DNA of 64,000 nucleotides from Membranipora membranacea. Taxonomy: Eukaryota; Bryozoa; Gymnolaemata; Cheilostomatida; Membraniporidae. This document shows positions 45,983 through 61,933 of the stretch, piece after piece. The stretch spans positions 2,728,001 through 2,792,000 of the forward strand of contig OU612065.1 of the NCBI GenBank assembly GCA_914767715.1. The letters are read 5' to 3'. The notes beneath the pieces are model-generated. The model was given only the letters and a program-made list of their open reading frames with translations, made no database searches and was not told the DNA's origin. A program made the position numbers and the translations under genes. How positions within the stretch are numbered: position 1 is the stretch's first letter; every line of letters starts with the position of its first letter.

Positions 45983-48385
45983 TTACACAGTAATAGGCTC
46001 ATTATTGTGATCCTGTGGTATGTTGTATGTAACTCCTGCTGACCAAAGTCTCTTTTTCATTATGTATAGCACTGTTGCCAAGAAGAAGACAACAGCTAGA
46101 AATATGAAAAGTTTATGAGTATTCTCTTTTCTTGCGTATTTTGTTAATAAACTCCGAGCAGTCTTTATATGACCTTGCATACTCTTTAGTTCGTCACTTG
46201 TGGATGTTATTCCTTTTGAGGAATTTGCTGAAAACATGACAATGGCATTAGTGACATGGCATAGGACATAATAGTCAAATGACTACTATTTTTTATGATA
46301 TCACCAGTGAATAAAAAACAGATTAAGTTTATATTTGGTTGTTCCAAGTCAAATGCAGTAGATCTACGACTTTACTTATTATCAGATCTTATTGTTAAAG
46401 TGCTATGGTTTGTTGAACCCTCTCACAAAAACAGTACCTACCTAGGCTCTCTATGGTGTCATTGCTGCGCTGTAAATGCTCGGCCATCATCTGACTTGTT
46501 TTCATCAAACTACCTGTTATCGATTCACTGGCCTTCGCAGCCGTTTCCTTCAAAAGTAATTGTGTCAGATTTATGTATGTTAAATCAGTAGATGGGATTA
46601 TAAGTTGAGATGGGATTGCATTCTAACAAGACCACATGAGAGTATACAGTGTCTCACCTTATCTTTTACTCTTTTTCTGAGATCAGATCTCTCACCTCCT
46701 GCCATTAAAGCCTCTTTCTCCTGTTTTTCCAGCATAGATAAGGTCACAAGGTTAACTCTGCGCAATGTGCCATTCAACCTGCCAGTATTAATAATCTAAA
46801 TATGCAGAACAACACAAGTGAATCATTGCACAAAAAATGTGATAACATAATCGAAACAACCCCAACTTCCTTCATGCAAGTTGCCTGCAATAATAGAGTT
46901 ATGACCAAATGGTACCCATTAAAGAACCATCTACGTACAATGAAGAGACTGGACAGGTACATTGGCGATAGGTACAAATCTGTACCGCTTCAACATTGGC
47001 ACCATGGACATAAAATGTTTGATCGTGCTGAATCATGACATAAATTAAAACCTATCAATAAGGTAATTGGGTAGATTTTAATCGAATCTGACCATGATCA
47101 TAGTAAACAGCACTCTGGTACCCTGCCACAGATAGGTGTCTACATAGAAACACAGCAGCTGCCACATGTTACAGCTGAACAAACAGGTCCTGGTGACCTC
47201 GCTTCTCCGCTCCATTTCACACCCATAAATCTCCCCTACCTCAGACCCAGCATAGAGATTCAGTTTTAATACCTGGTTAGTTCTGATCTCTGTTTTCTAG
47301 CCAAGGCTTCCATTGCAAGCTTCTCAGTTTCTTTGTCCACTAGTTTTGCATTTCTCTCCAGCTCCTAAAATGACATCAGTGTAAGCACCATCCAGTTAGA
47401 AATATCCAAAGATAGAGTTAGTAATATCATAATTAAGTCTTTGGTTATATCAATGTAATAAATTATTATTATGGTCACATACACAAACATACAGTTTTGT
47501 CTATGTTAGAGCCACACAAGAGTATGACCAAAGGCATTGTGCTTCCATCAAAATCTGGTGTAGTACTGTGAAAAACCTCCAAGAGAGGGGGGGGGGGGTC
47601 TCAACAGAATTGTACATGGTTATAATGGTGTCGATGCGAATTCAGAAACAACATTTAATGTATGGTCCTTTAATCATATAAGGTCATTTAAACACAAAGT
47701 TTATACAATATGTGTGTGCACAACCAGCCCTCAATGGTGTTTGGGAAAGTCATGTCAGCCATAGGCAGTCTTCGACAACCGCCTTCCCAAACACCTGGCT
47801 CTGGCTGGTTGTGTATGTGCGGGTAAACGAGTTCTGAAACTGTGGAAAGACAACTCCCTAACAGCAGATTTGGAGACATAATTGGCCGAGGCTTATTTCA
47901 AGAATGATGAAAGATTTGCCATGCTGTACCTGCATACAACAAGTTCTAGGTGCGTGAGGTTGAGAAACTGACTGACTGACCATTTCCTATGTATGAGTTC
48001 GTCATTTATAATTGTGCCAATAAAGTATTAAAATAACGCCCTTTTTACCTCTATCTTTTCTTTGAAGGAATGTACAGCACCTCGTGCTGCCAAAATCATA
48101 GAGTTCACCTCTTCTTTAGACGGAGCTTCATGTTTCTCTGTCAGCACCTGAATGTCCTTCAACGACAAATAAATAAACTCTCATGCTTATGATGAATACC
48201 TGAAAAAAATAGAGGAGCTCATTGTTATCAGCTAATCGATAGCTTTATCAATTGGTAACAACGTACACCTTGGCGTAAGAGGTTTCTGTGTTTCATTCAA
48301 TGTACAACAAAGAAGACAAGTTTACCTGTACTGCTGTGTTTGCCACAAGAGACAGTTTAGTCAGTTGTTCCTCTTCTGTCCTCAT
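45983..48385 (-). CDS. BNIP1: SNARE protein BNIP1 / SEC20
   Basis: Qb-SNARE of the ER for Golgi-to-ER retrograde transport (syntaxin-18 complex). Exons in order on the minus strand: 48385-48326, 48147-48049, 47364-47273, 46778-46658, 46547-46442, 46227-45983, all in phase; about 240 residues, near the family length. Features are N-terminal helical heptads (EEEQLTKLSLVANTAVQ), a SNARE-like helix (TGSLMKTSQMMAEHLQRSND), and the membrane anchor LFIFLAVVFFLATVLYIMKK. A luminal tail of about 20 residues follows, without a KDEL-type signal. The ATG at 48385 lies a few bases after an acceptor; it fits the length, but an upstream coding exon cannot be excluded. A possible minus-strand poly(A) signal is at 45857-45862. 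The gene converges with NSD, with 341 nt between stop codons. Confidence 0.88.
47714..47818. repeat. Imperfect hairpin repeat in a BNIP1 intron
   Basis: Two blocks, CACAACCAGCC and GGTGTTTGGGAA, recur inverted about 40 nt further on. Possibly a small MITE. A run of G lies just upstream at 47.59 kb. Confidence 0.5.
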
Positions 48386-50084
48386 AGTTTGCTACATAAT
48401 CAAAAATATTTAATATAGAAGAAGACAAGAAGCCTAAATAATCATGCAAACCTTCGCAAATACAGACTACCAACAGGTGGAGTCTTGCCATGATAACCTT
48501 TTGGTACCAATATTGTTCACTACCCGACGAAACCTTTTCTGTTAATGATTTATGAGCAAAGAGGCCTAATGGACAGACCTAAAGAGCATTGGATTCCAGT
48601 GAGGTGACAGCAAGGACCTCACCCTGAAAGTTGAGTGTTGAGAGTGGTTCGAAGATCATGTACCTTGACCATCTTGCACCAATAAGATCTTGAACTTCAT
48701 AGCCTCTTATAGGCTACATATGAAAAGAATTGTTGTGTGTGTTGGGACAAAAGTCATTTGTAAGTGTTCATTCTAGAGGTTCCACCTTTTAGGCAATCTG
48801 AGTGTTGAGTTAAGGTTGAGGACAAGTAAAGATGGATGTTGGCGGCCATTGGGCTACATGGCTCTAAGCTCTTAATACATGAGATAAGAGCTTAGTTTGA
48901 GATGAGGCTTCATGTGCCTCTGTTCTGTTCCACCGGTTCCTAATTGTTATGACTACTACCAGTTTATCAGAATGTATTTTGGGTAAGCAGCAATCTCATA
49001 GTAAGCGCAAATACTCCTAACCTGTCTTAACCAGACCAGGCTATAGAACTCCAAGATCAAACCAAGGAGTTAGAGAACTACTTGATCAAACAGCAGGCCA
49101 GATATTGTGAAGGCCTTCTTACTTGGTCAGTACTGGAGTACTATATTCCTTGATAATACAGTAATGTATATTGGTAAAGCAGCCACAGTGGGTGAAATTT
49201 GGTCTTACAGTGAGGGACCGGAATCACAGGTCAGATGGGAAATACTGATTACTTCTGATGCATCAAAGGGGTTATCCGACAACAACATGGTTGATACAGG
49301 ACTGGGGTGCCCATCATTGATCCTGGACAAAGTACATGTTTGCAAGTACCAGGGATCCTTGGTCTAAGGATTGACCTCCATTTGTATTTCCTATTCATGA
49401 TGATTATACTAACGATCAATAATATTCATTGTCATTGGACTCGCATGAACTCGAGTCAAAATGCGTAACTTGAGTGCCCCAGGACCGAGCTCAGTCTGCT
49501 ATCTATAGATGCAAACAGATCTGTTAGCTCAATCAACTCATTGGTTTGCTGAAGACATATGGGAACAAATCTAGAAAATATCTGCGTGATCCTGCCGCTT
49601 ATTATGTAAAGATATCACACCTTTATACAAGATGCGGTATGGTATAAGCCAAGTAGAGGAAACAGCACAGGTCCAACTCCAAGTAAACATAATGAGTGCT
49701 TTTCAGGGGCATTGGACATCTGTATTTCGTGAAGTTCAGTAGTCAAGGCCTCGACCCGGCAATCAATCAAGCACACACCACCCCACTGGACTGGCACAAA
49801 TCACACTCAGAGTCAGAAGTAAGGCCCGCGTTTAGCCAATGTCATTCAAAGTGTTGGCTCTGGTTGGCTAGTGTGTCTGGCTGGTGTGTCTCTTTTCCAC
49901 CCAACAGCCAATCATATATATAACTATCAGAGCCAACATATTGGCTACCTGTGGACCATGGGACTAACATTGATTGATTGTATTCTATCACTAACATAAA
50001 ATAATATGTTGCGAGATAAGGGTGTTCATACTGAAAAGGAGCCAGCACATACAAGGAAAAATAAGATTAAACACTGATGGATGA
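48386..50084. other. Intergenic stretch upstream of BNIP1
   Basis: No gene was recognised. An inverted repeat lies at 49832-49948 (TAGCCAAT and GTTGGCTCTG pair with CAGAGCCAAC and ATTGGCTA). The remaining sequence shows no clear coding signal. Confidence 0.4.
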
Positions 50085-51086
50085 TTAAAAGAGAATATCC
50101 TTTAAAATATGGATAGCATGCCTCAAAAAACAGTCTTTACCAAGAGCACTTCTGTGTTTAATTGTTCGATACCTGCCTGAGGGGCATTTAGCAAGAAAGT
50201 TGTTCATAAAGTGGTCATCGTCATGGATATATCGGAGGGCAAGTGTTTTGGTACGCGTAGTCATAAGGCTGTCGAGATCATCTACTTGGAGTTTGAGCTT
50301 TGAGGCCTGATCAAAAAACTTGCTCAAACGTTTCTTGTCTTTAGCAAAAATAGTAGTGTATAATACTGGTAAACAATAAGTGAGCAGGGAAACAATAAAA
50401 CTTTTAAATAACATAGTCGCAAGGGGTATGGTGCTAAGATGTACAAAATTCCTGACAATATACATTCGCTGCTCAGCTTTACTCACAACAGACTGAATGT
50501 GTTCTTCAAAGCACAGCTTTTGATCTAACATAATACCAAGATAAGTGACTTTGTCACACATAGTAATGCTTTCACCATTTAAAACAATAGGAGGGGTATG
50601 GGGCTGAGTTCGTTGAGTAGAAAATAATATTTCCTGAGTTTTGCTGGCATTTAATAAAAGATCATAATCAGAACATTGCTTAGAAATCCTGTCTATCTCG
50701 TTAAAGTATGAGTCTAGATCTTGTTGATTGGAAATGCAGCCAATGATACAGGTGTCATCAGCATACTTGATTATGGTAACATTGCTCAATTCAGATGTAA
50801 TCCAGTCCGTATATATGGAAAACAAAAGAGGACTTAAAACGGAGCCTTGAGGTGTACCAGTGTTTGTCTTGATGGGTCGAGATAAATTGCCGTCTACCAT
50901 AGTCCTTTGTACTCTGTCACTGAGAAAGCTAGATATCCACTCAGTGACTGCAGAGTCGAGGTGCTGGAGTTGTGATATGAGACTGGAGACATTGATTGTA
51001 TTGAAGGCTGACGAAAAGTCTAGAAATAAGCATGTTGCATAATTCGTGGCTAGTTTGTCTATGAAAGTGGTTACCGTGGTAGTCAA
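50085..51086 (-). mobile_element. 5'-truncated non-LTR retrotransposon, reverse transcriptase (family 1)
   Basis: One 333-codon frame encodes the reverse-transcriptase core and C-terminal region of a CR1/L2-like LINE. Seen are FLDFSSAFNTIN, the TGTPQGSVLSPLLFSIY block and the catalytic IIKYADDT. The endonuclease and the N-terminal RT part are missing. The frame is intact over its length, so the copy is fairly young, but it cannot be autonomous. Family naming is inference from motifs. Confidence 0.85.
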
Positions 51087-51234
51087 GCAGATTCATCCGA
51101 TTCATCCGATGGTTTGATCGCCGTCTGAGCTTGGGCTCCGTTAATTGGCGATATTTAGTGTTTACTTGATTGACTGTAGCACAGTTAATTGGAAATATGT
51201 CAGTAATGATCAGAAAGTCCATTATTTAGTTGTT

Positions 51235-51560
51235 ATCATTTTTAATGGGGGTTTCATGTTTTAACAGCATTGAATTGTTATTATGAGTAAAAAAGAAAAA
51301 GGGGGGCTGTTTATGTTACTACTGAGCATCACCTCAGAGTGGGTACATAATCTAAGGGGCACACTTGTATAAACCAAGTGTAAAAGAGAGGTCTGTCTGG
51401 TACAGTGAAGTCAAAGTAGATTCAGTGAATCCTAGATGCTATTTCGGGGCAAGATATATTTGTAGGTTTCATTTCACCTCCAGACCAGTTCGACCAAGCA
51501 GAAAAAAAAAAATAAAAAAAAAAAAAGAAAGAAAGAGACTACACTGTCATTGGTCGCATT
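51235..51560. other. Spacer with A-rich tract between the two LINE copies
   Basis: A purine and A-rich run (about 51500-51538) ends a stretch with no coding signal. It could be the tail of an unidentified plus-strand retroinsertion; no target duplication was evident. Confidence 0.35.
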
Positions 51561-51574
51561 TTATTGCCATTTTG

Positions 51575-52816
51575 CTATGTACTATTCAGCCTATTTAAAG
51601 TTGGATTCATATACTTATAAACACGCTGTTTGAAAGAATAGCGTTTGACATCAGTGTTGATAGTGCCTTTGATGGCGCCTATCCTTGTGTGATGATGAGA
51701 ATGTGACACAGTGACCATTTCCTCATTAACTGCAGCTGTACCGGTGATGATTTTAAAATATAACTTTAAGTCAGCACCCTTCCTTCTTTCAAACAATGTT
51801 TGCCATCCGACTTCAGTCATATGGGCACTGATATGGTCACTACGTCTTTTTTGATATGCCCACCTAAAGGCTTTTCTGTTTATGGCCTCCATGACATCTA
51901 TATGCTTACCCAAATGAGGAGACCAACCATGAGAGGCATACTCTAAGATTGGTCTGCAAATAGTTTTAAATGATACTGTTTTAGTCTTAGTTTTAGCTTT
52001 TTTTAAGTTACGCATAAGCATATGAAGCGTTCTTGTGGCTTTCTTGCAAATCTCTCTGATGTGCTTGTCAAAAGAGAGGTGTGCATCTATGTGCTCACCT
52101 AGGTATTTTACAGAAGAGACGTGTGATAATTGGGTAGCATTTAAGTTGTAGGTTTGGGAAGGATTGATGATGCTGGCCTGTGCCTGCCTCTCGACTCTCA
52201 TAAATTCACACTTTGAGACGTTAAAGCACATCTGCCAGGTGTCGGCCCATTTTGCAAGGTTATCAAGATCAGACTGTAAGTCGATTTCATCCGCTTGTGA
52301 TTTGATTCTATGATATACCAGAGAGTCATCAGCAAAAAGTCTTAAGGTGGAGTTATTAATGCAGGACGGCATATCATTGATAAAAATGAGGAAAAGAAGA
52401 GGTCCAAGTACACTACCCTGGGGCACTCCTGAGGTTACATTGTGATGTGAGGATTTTGTACCATTCACAGTCACAGAGAGTGTACGTTTGGACAACCAGC
52501 CTGATATCCAGTCACATGTTATAGGATGCACACCTATCGCCTTAAGCTTTAAAGCTAGCTTCCTGTGCGAGACAACATCAAAATCTTTAGAAAAATCAAG
52601 TACAGCAAGGTCGGTAGGGACATTTAGATCATATGAGTCCACAAGTTCTGAGATTGTTGTTAAAAGTTGAGTGTCGCAACCGTGCCTTTTTCTGAAACCG
52701 TGCTGGCAGAGAATGGCATCTTGTGTAGAACATGATTTTACTTTGCCAATGTCCAGTTTTTGGGGTGGCTGATAATGGACATTGGCAAGGTAAAGGCATA
52801 AGCCCAAGGGGCCCAT
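51575..52816 (-). mobile_element. 5'-truncated non-LTR retrotransposon, reverse transcriptase (family 2)
   Basis: A 413-codon frame carries CQHGFRKRHGCDTQLL, a DFSKDFDVVSH block (usually DFSKAFD), SGVPQGSVLGPLLFLIFIND, the catalytic RLFADDS and a C-terminal AINRKAFRWAYQKRRSD motif. These indicate a Jockey/CR1-like LINE. The endonuclease is absent. A related fragment with the same C-terminal motif lies in the intron of the plus-strand actin gene. Short inverted repeats (52744-52787) mark its 5' break. Confidence 0.85.
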
Positions 52817-54020
52817 TCTGTGGTCAGATCCAATGGTAAGGAAAATGCTTGCAGCTGCTCCAGACTACTATAGTATTTGCATTACTTCAATCAATTAAAA
52901 GCAATGACCAAACAGATGTGTGTTGTAAATTACCTAATAATATTCACAAACAAGGCCATATGATCTCTTAGGTTATGGCAAATTTAGCCTGTCTTAACTC
53001 TTAAGACAGGCTGTGCTAAGACAGGCTAGGAAAGTTCTATACTCAACCAAATATAACCCTTTTTTCTCTCAATGTTTACACCGGAAGTGATGAGTTATAG
53101 CCTGTGATCTAAATCCCTAGTGTGGGTGCCACAAGTTCAGTGTGTGCAAGTTTTTAGTTGAAGAAGTTGTCCTCTTTCTTTTAATGAGCGCACAACTACA
53201 TACATAATACAGCAATAATACAATAAAGTTTGATGCACAGGTTGCATCAGGGAGGGTGGAAGGTCACTTTATCCTCACACCATTCCAAACACCTGCAAGG
53301 AAACCATGCCAGTAGCAAGGCTTCCCACAGATGGTGTTGCTTTGTTTTATTGTTTAGTTATTAAAAATACTTCACTGTACTGTACCAACTTATCAGATAC
53401 TCTAGACGTCTGGTCAAAACTGCTCAAAGCCATCCTTTTCAACAGGTGTAAAATCTTATCGAACCATCACTCAGGCAATTGTTTTTGAAGGCAAGTGGCA
53501 GGCCCAGCTACAACCTGGAATTTACTTTGTGGTGAGATTGTCTCTAATGTATGTTGTCATATTAGGCGCCATTGCCACATTCAAATACTATTGTTTCTCA
53601 TCACAAGAGGAGTCATCCCCTTTTGGACATGGTGAGACGATATATAGCCAAGTCAAATGAGTCTTGGATAGACATGTTGGAGTTTTATCATCTACAGAAA
53701 TTGTTGGACCATCCACAGTCAGAACGGCAATGAATTAGATTCCAACAAATCGCCAACGTCATGACACAATGCTTGCAACTCTGCACAACCAATTGACAGA
53801 AAAACTTATCAATTTTGGTTGCAAGAATTGTAAAGGTGGATGTTGATCGAATGGAGTGGTTTAGTGTCGATGAATTCTCATCAATAATTGTAGTTGTATG
53901 TTTTCAAATTTTTTTATTTATCAATTGTATCAATTTGATGTCCGCAAAGAAAAAGAGTATTTAATGAAAAAAAATATAAAAAATATAGCAAGCATGAGAT
54001 ATGATGACTGAAATAACAAT
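52817..54020. other. Intergenic, downstream of minus-strand actin
   Basis: Contains a perfect small hairpin (AGCCTGTCTTAA, 3-nt loop, inverted copy; 52986-53012) and a minus-strand AATAAA at 53913-53918 that suits the actin gene. No other gene was seen. Confidence 0.4.
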
Positions 54021-55395
<1,375 letters not shown>

Positions 55396-55435
55396 CTAGT
55401 AAGCAACTGGTGACTGTGGTAGGTTTGTAACCGGC

Positions 55436-55546
55436 TTTATACATCCCAATGATTCACACTTCCAAATAAGGGCATTACTGTTTTAGTTTTGCTTGTGCTG
55501 ATTCATACTTTTGAGAACTCAGTGTAGTTTCACTTTCCATATAAGG
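55436..55546 (-). promoter_or_regulatory. Actin copy 1 promoter: TATA box and two CArG boxes
   Basis: On the minus strand a TATAAA (55436-55441) lies about 95 nt before the ATG. Upstream are CCAAATAAGG (55462-55471) and CCATATAAGG (55537-55546, plus-strand reading), both matching the SRF site CC(A/T)6GG that controls actin genes in animals. Confidence 0.75.
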
Positions 55547-55957
55547 TTAGCTTCCTTCTTCAAACACCATAATCCCGCCCTAATTGGCAAAGCTCCGCCC
55601 ATTCCGATGGGATTCCCAGAATTTCCTAAAGGGAATCCTCAAAACCTAACAACAAATTGTCTTGACGCCTGGTAGTGTTATCCAGACAGGCTAAAGCAAA
55701 CTCTATGTTTCTCTGCTGCTACTGGCACACCGGGTGGGAGAGAGAGGGTTGTACCTGCTGTAATTGAAAGCGTTACACAATTCTTGCTGTTAATCGTTCA
55801 GTGTCTTTATTTTATGTTCGTTTATTCAAAATAGTAGAAGAAAAACATTGATTTAGGAAATTCTAGTATCTTGTAAGTATCGTTCAAGCAAAACCTCTCC
55901 ACTGCCACTAACTAGCCTTATCTATGCGGCCCAAAACATAGAGTAAAAGTTTCCTCT

Positions 55958-58014
55958 CTACTGTCCCACAGTTTTGCGGGGTTGGCAGGTCTGAGCACGG
56001 GGACGGCGAGTGCCACTTTGTTTGAAATGTTGAATATCATCCACCCATTCCCACTCGGCACATGCTGGAGCTGCGATTGAGTGTGTTATTGTCATGTTGG
56101 CTTCTCGGAGGTCATACGGGTTTTGTAGCAGCGAGTTATACTGCAATGAAATATAAATTGAACAATTATGTATCACGCTGAGATTATGTATGTTCTAACA
56201 ACTTCCTTCGAGCTTTTCAGTAAGTTCACTCAGCCCACTTCCCTTCTGCTTAACAAGCTGATCAATGTACACTACACACAGGGAAGTTCCTCTATGTTAC
56301 AAATAGAATTTTTATGGTGAGTAAAAATTTGTGAACCAATCCTAGTTTGCATTAGGGCTGTCACAGCATTATTACCCGCCCAAACAATCTATGAAATCTA
56401 CAGCAGCTCTGTTGTTCAGTAAACCTCAACCTCGCGGTACAGCACACATTGACATAACATTAGAAAATCTCAATTTTCCACTTGCCAATTGTTTCTGTTT
56501 GTTCAAGTACTGATTCTGTACGTCAAGTCTCCAGCCCTGAAAGAAAGGAAAATGTGAGAAAATAACATATTAAGGGCTGTTTGGGAAGGAACATAACGAC
56601 TGGCAAACACTATGATGTCATAGTACAATTCCGGTCTCTTATCAGTCCATATTACTATGAGTCATATTATAATAAGTCCACATCATCAGCTGCTTGTCTG
56701 ATTATCATTTTGGCCAAGAGCTCATGACTAAGCCACATGCATTGTACCACAGAGTAGGATATGGATAGTGATGGAAGACAAACGTGCTGATATACCTCAT
56801 GCACTGGACAGACTAATAATTTTGTTGTGCCTTGTAATGCAGTCTGGAGACAGCAACTATATTTAAAAGTGACCCAAAACATCACTTCTCACAATATCAG
56901 GCCATAATACGTCATAGCATAGTTGTAGCCTTTTAACTTTAGGCCAATTATCATCAGTTAATTTTAATTGGACAACTGAAATCTGAATCATTTGGTGCCA
57001 TATAATGGAGATAAGAGATAAACAATTCCACTAAAATTATGGCTTTGGGCTGGCAAACAACGCTGCATTTCAAAATCATTGCGACAGGGCTCTTGTCATA
57101 TATTTAATTTATGCTCATGCCTAAGCACAATCACTGTTATTGAACTTTTTACACATGTTTGAAGTGACTCAATGCGGCCAATAACATTACCTTATTTGGG
57201 CATGAGGTTCAGCCATGCAAAGCGCACCCACCACGTAACTAATCACAATAATGATGGTATATACTGCATGATATCAATTGTTGATAAGATAATGCATGAA
57301 TACAAAACTGGGTCAACACTAAATAACTTAGTTGATAGTAATTTATGAGGCGATTAGTTGGACGATGGATGTATGAGGCAACAGTTTGGTTTTAGCATAA
57401 GATTTGCTGTCTCATGTTACTCATTCATTCATGCAATTATTTGAAGTGTTCAAGAATGAGAATATCATTAACAAAATATCAGAGAGTAGGGATTCCTTAT
57501 TCTGTGAAAATATGCAATAGTATTATAATGTTACCTAGGTATGCCTGCCTAATAAACTCGTTATCCATTTATTATAGTATGCTCAATGTTTCTGCATTTC
57601 TGTGCCCCTTATTTACACATGATGCACAATAGGCTTATATGAGTATAATGACCTACTTACCGAGCCTCTATCCCTCATTCCCTGTAAGGTAATGAATTAA
57701 CCAAACCCTGAAAATGGGAAACATATCAGGTCCATCCATTTTCATAAGTCATAATTAACTCAATACTGTTGTATAGCGGAGGGATGTTATATGTAAACAC
57801 AAAATTTGTGTACAATGTGTCGAATGATAAAACGTCTTACATTGAAGAGTTCACGTTTCTCCATCCAGCAGTCCCTAGTATTAGTCCACTCTCTTGGGTG
57901 TTCATGTTTAACAGTGTCTCGGAAATAGTTGGATGGTATGTAAATATCACTATTGACTGAGAGTCTGCTCGAGCTTAACCTGGCCGAGCTCTGAATTCGT
58001 CGAAAATATGGCAT
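55958..58014 (-). CDS. Possible small two-exon gene between the actins
   Basis: Exon 1 (58014-57841) opens with MPYFRRIQSSARL and ends at a GTAAGA donor in phase 0. Exon 2 (56140-55958) follows a good acceptor in phase 0, reads YNSLLQNPYDLREANMTITH and ends at TAG; together about 118 residues. A third open piece (56536-56482, GWRLDVQNQYLNKQKQLA) has a good acceptor but no phase-0 donor. I recognise no family. Arg-rich, short and Tyr/Asn-Pro-containing proteins of this kind occur among ciliary proteins, but that is speculation. Confidence 0.35.
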
Positions 58015-59300
58015 AATGGTTCAGGAATCTGGTCAAAAAACTCTCAGTCGCCGCTGGATGATCGGTGAGCAGGGATGTCTCTGTCGTACCATGGGATGTC
58101 TCTGTCTCACCATACACATAACAGCCCCTAGAGACCAATTGTATACCTAACTACAATAAAACACTGTTGAGTGGTTAGCAATGAAATTATCAAAAAAAAT
58201 CAATCACTTTCATGACTATCAATTTAATGATGAGGACTCTTGATTCTCATTATGTATATATTTTGCACCCATAAAATCGATGGGGAGCCTTTGTTCTGGC
58301 TTAACACTAGATATAAACTCATTAGGAAATGAATAACCATGTCTAGCTTACCGATTATGCACTAGTCTGAGCCTCCCCTAGACTTTTGCCTGCGCCCGAT
58401 CCCCCCCCCCCCCCCCCGGCGGGGGAAATTATGCACTGATAGTGTTTCCGTTAGCAATCTCTGAACAGACAGTGTTTTTGCAACTAAATGTTTTGAAATA
58501 GAATGAATATTTTTCTTCTGTTTTTGTTATGTAATTCAGAACAATAAATATTAATATTATACGACCATAGATAGGGTAATAGTAGATAGGTGCAGATGTA
58601 TGTGCATCAGCTAGCAAGAGAGATAACTCAATACAAAGATGTATATCACATTTCAATGTGACGACAAATGCAGCAGTATAGCAACATCTACTACAGATAA
58701 CAGGCCTCATTGTATTCTAATACTGCTGCTGTAGCTAATTTTATCATCCCTACCTTGAAATTTAGTCCCATTGAATATTTACGCCAAGTCAAATATTTTA
58801 TTTTAATTTAATGGAAGCAGTCCATTTCCTTGCTGATGAAATTTTACTCCTTCACACCAGGGAGAATTCTCCCTGTTCACACTGTATAGTTTCAATGCTT
58901 GTTGTGAACAAACTTTTGTTTCACTGCTGAAATCAAACATACAAACAATATCGTCTTTGACACAATACGTTTTGTTATTAACTCATGTACCCTGCCTCTC
59001 GTATGTGTATACGATGTCCAACCATTAATTGGCCTGTCTTGACACAGGGATACAGAATACGAGGTTTTGATAGAAGGGAGTAAGATCAAATCCATATAAT
59101 AAACTTATGTATAATAAGACAACATGGATCCATCATCTAGCTAGATGGCCCTAGATACTGATATATCAAGGCACAGCTGCCTGTCATTCTGAAGCTCTGT
59201 GCTTCACTTAATACTTTGTTTCGCTTTGCATGTAGTTTCCCTTTAGTGTTCACATATATGCCCTCATTAGTTTAGGGATTCCCCTATTTCTATTGGACCA
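58015..59300. other. Intergenic between the small candidate gene and actin copy 2
   Basis: Contains a C17 run followed by GGCGGGGG (58401-58425), able to form a C/G hairpin. No other feature was seen. Confidence 0.5.
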
Positions 59301-59328
59301 TATTTTCTATTGGGCCTATTTCAATACT

Positions 59329-59370
59329 CCATATAAGGAATGTCGGCTTATCATTGGTCGTGTATAAAAA
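59329..59370 (+). promoter_or_regulatory. Actin copy 2 promoter: CArG box, CCAAT motif, TATA box
   Basis: CCATATAAGG (59329-59338) matches an SRF-binding CArG box. ATTGGT (an inverted CCAAT motif) follows near 59353, and TATAAAAA lies at 59363-59370, about 90 nt before the ATG. The order mirrors the promoter of actin copy 1, although the surrounding bases differ. Confidence 0.75.
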
Positions 59371-59378
59371 CGATGTAA

Positions 59379-61670
<2,292 letters not shown>

Positions 61671-61933
61671 GCTGCTGAGACAATCAATGTTATATTTTTC
61701 GTTTTTGTTGTTCCTTGTCATGGTTAAACTACATAAATTATGTGAATCACTTTCTTCTGTCAGTTTTATTTACCTTGAAAACCCACAGAAATAAATTATT
61801 CTAAGAATTTAAAACACTACAAAATGTATCTGATGTATCAGCATAGAAAAGCTCGCCATATACGAGCAATAATTTTCAGCACCAATTACTAGAAGCTCCT
61901 ACTTCTATGGACCATCTGTCGAGAAATAACTGT
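61671..61933. other. Convergent 3' ends of actin copy 2 and DECR2
   Basis: A plus-strand AATAAA at 61790-61795 and a minus-strand AATAAA at 61765-61770 cross each other, so the transcripts could overlap by tens of bases. Confidence 0.45.

Noticed and set aside
49107..49367. 86-codon plus-strand frame downstream of the BNIP1 hairpin region
   Set aside because: No similarity recognised and no splice or promoter context; treated as chance.
50941..51222. Separate gene upstream of LINE family 1
   Set aside because: It is an alternative frame overlapping the reverse transcriptase start and has no domain signal.
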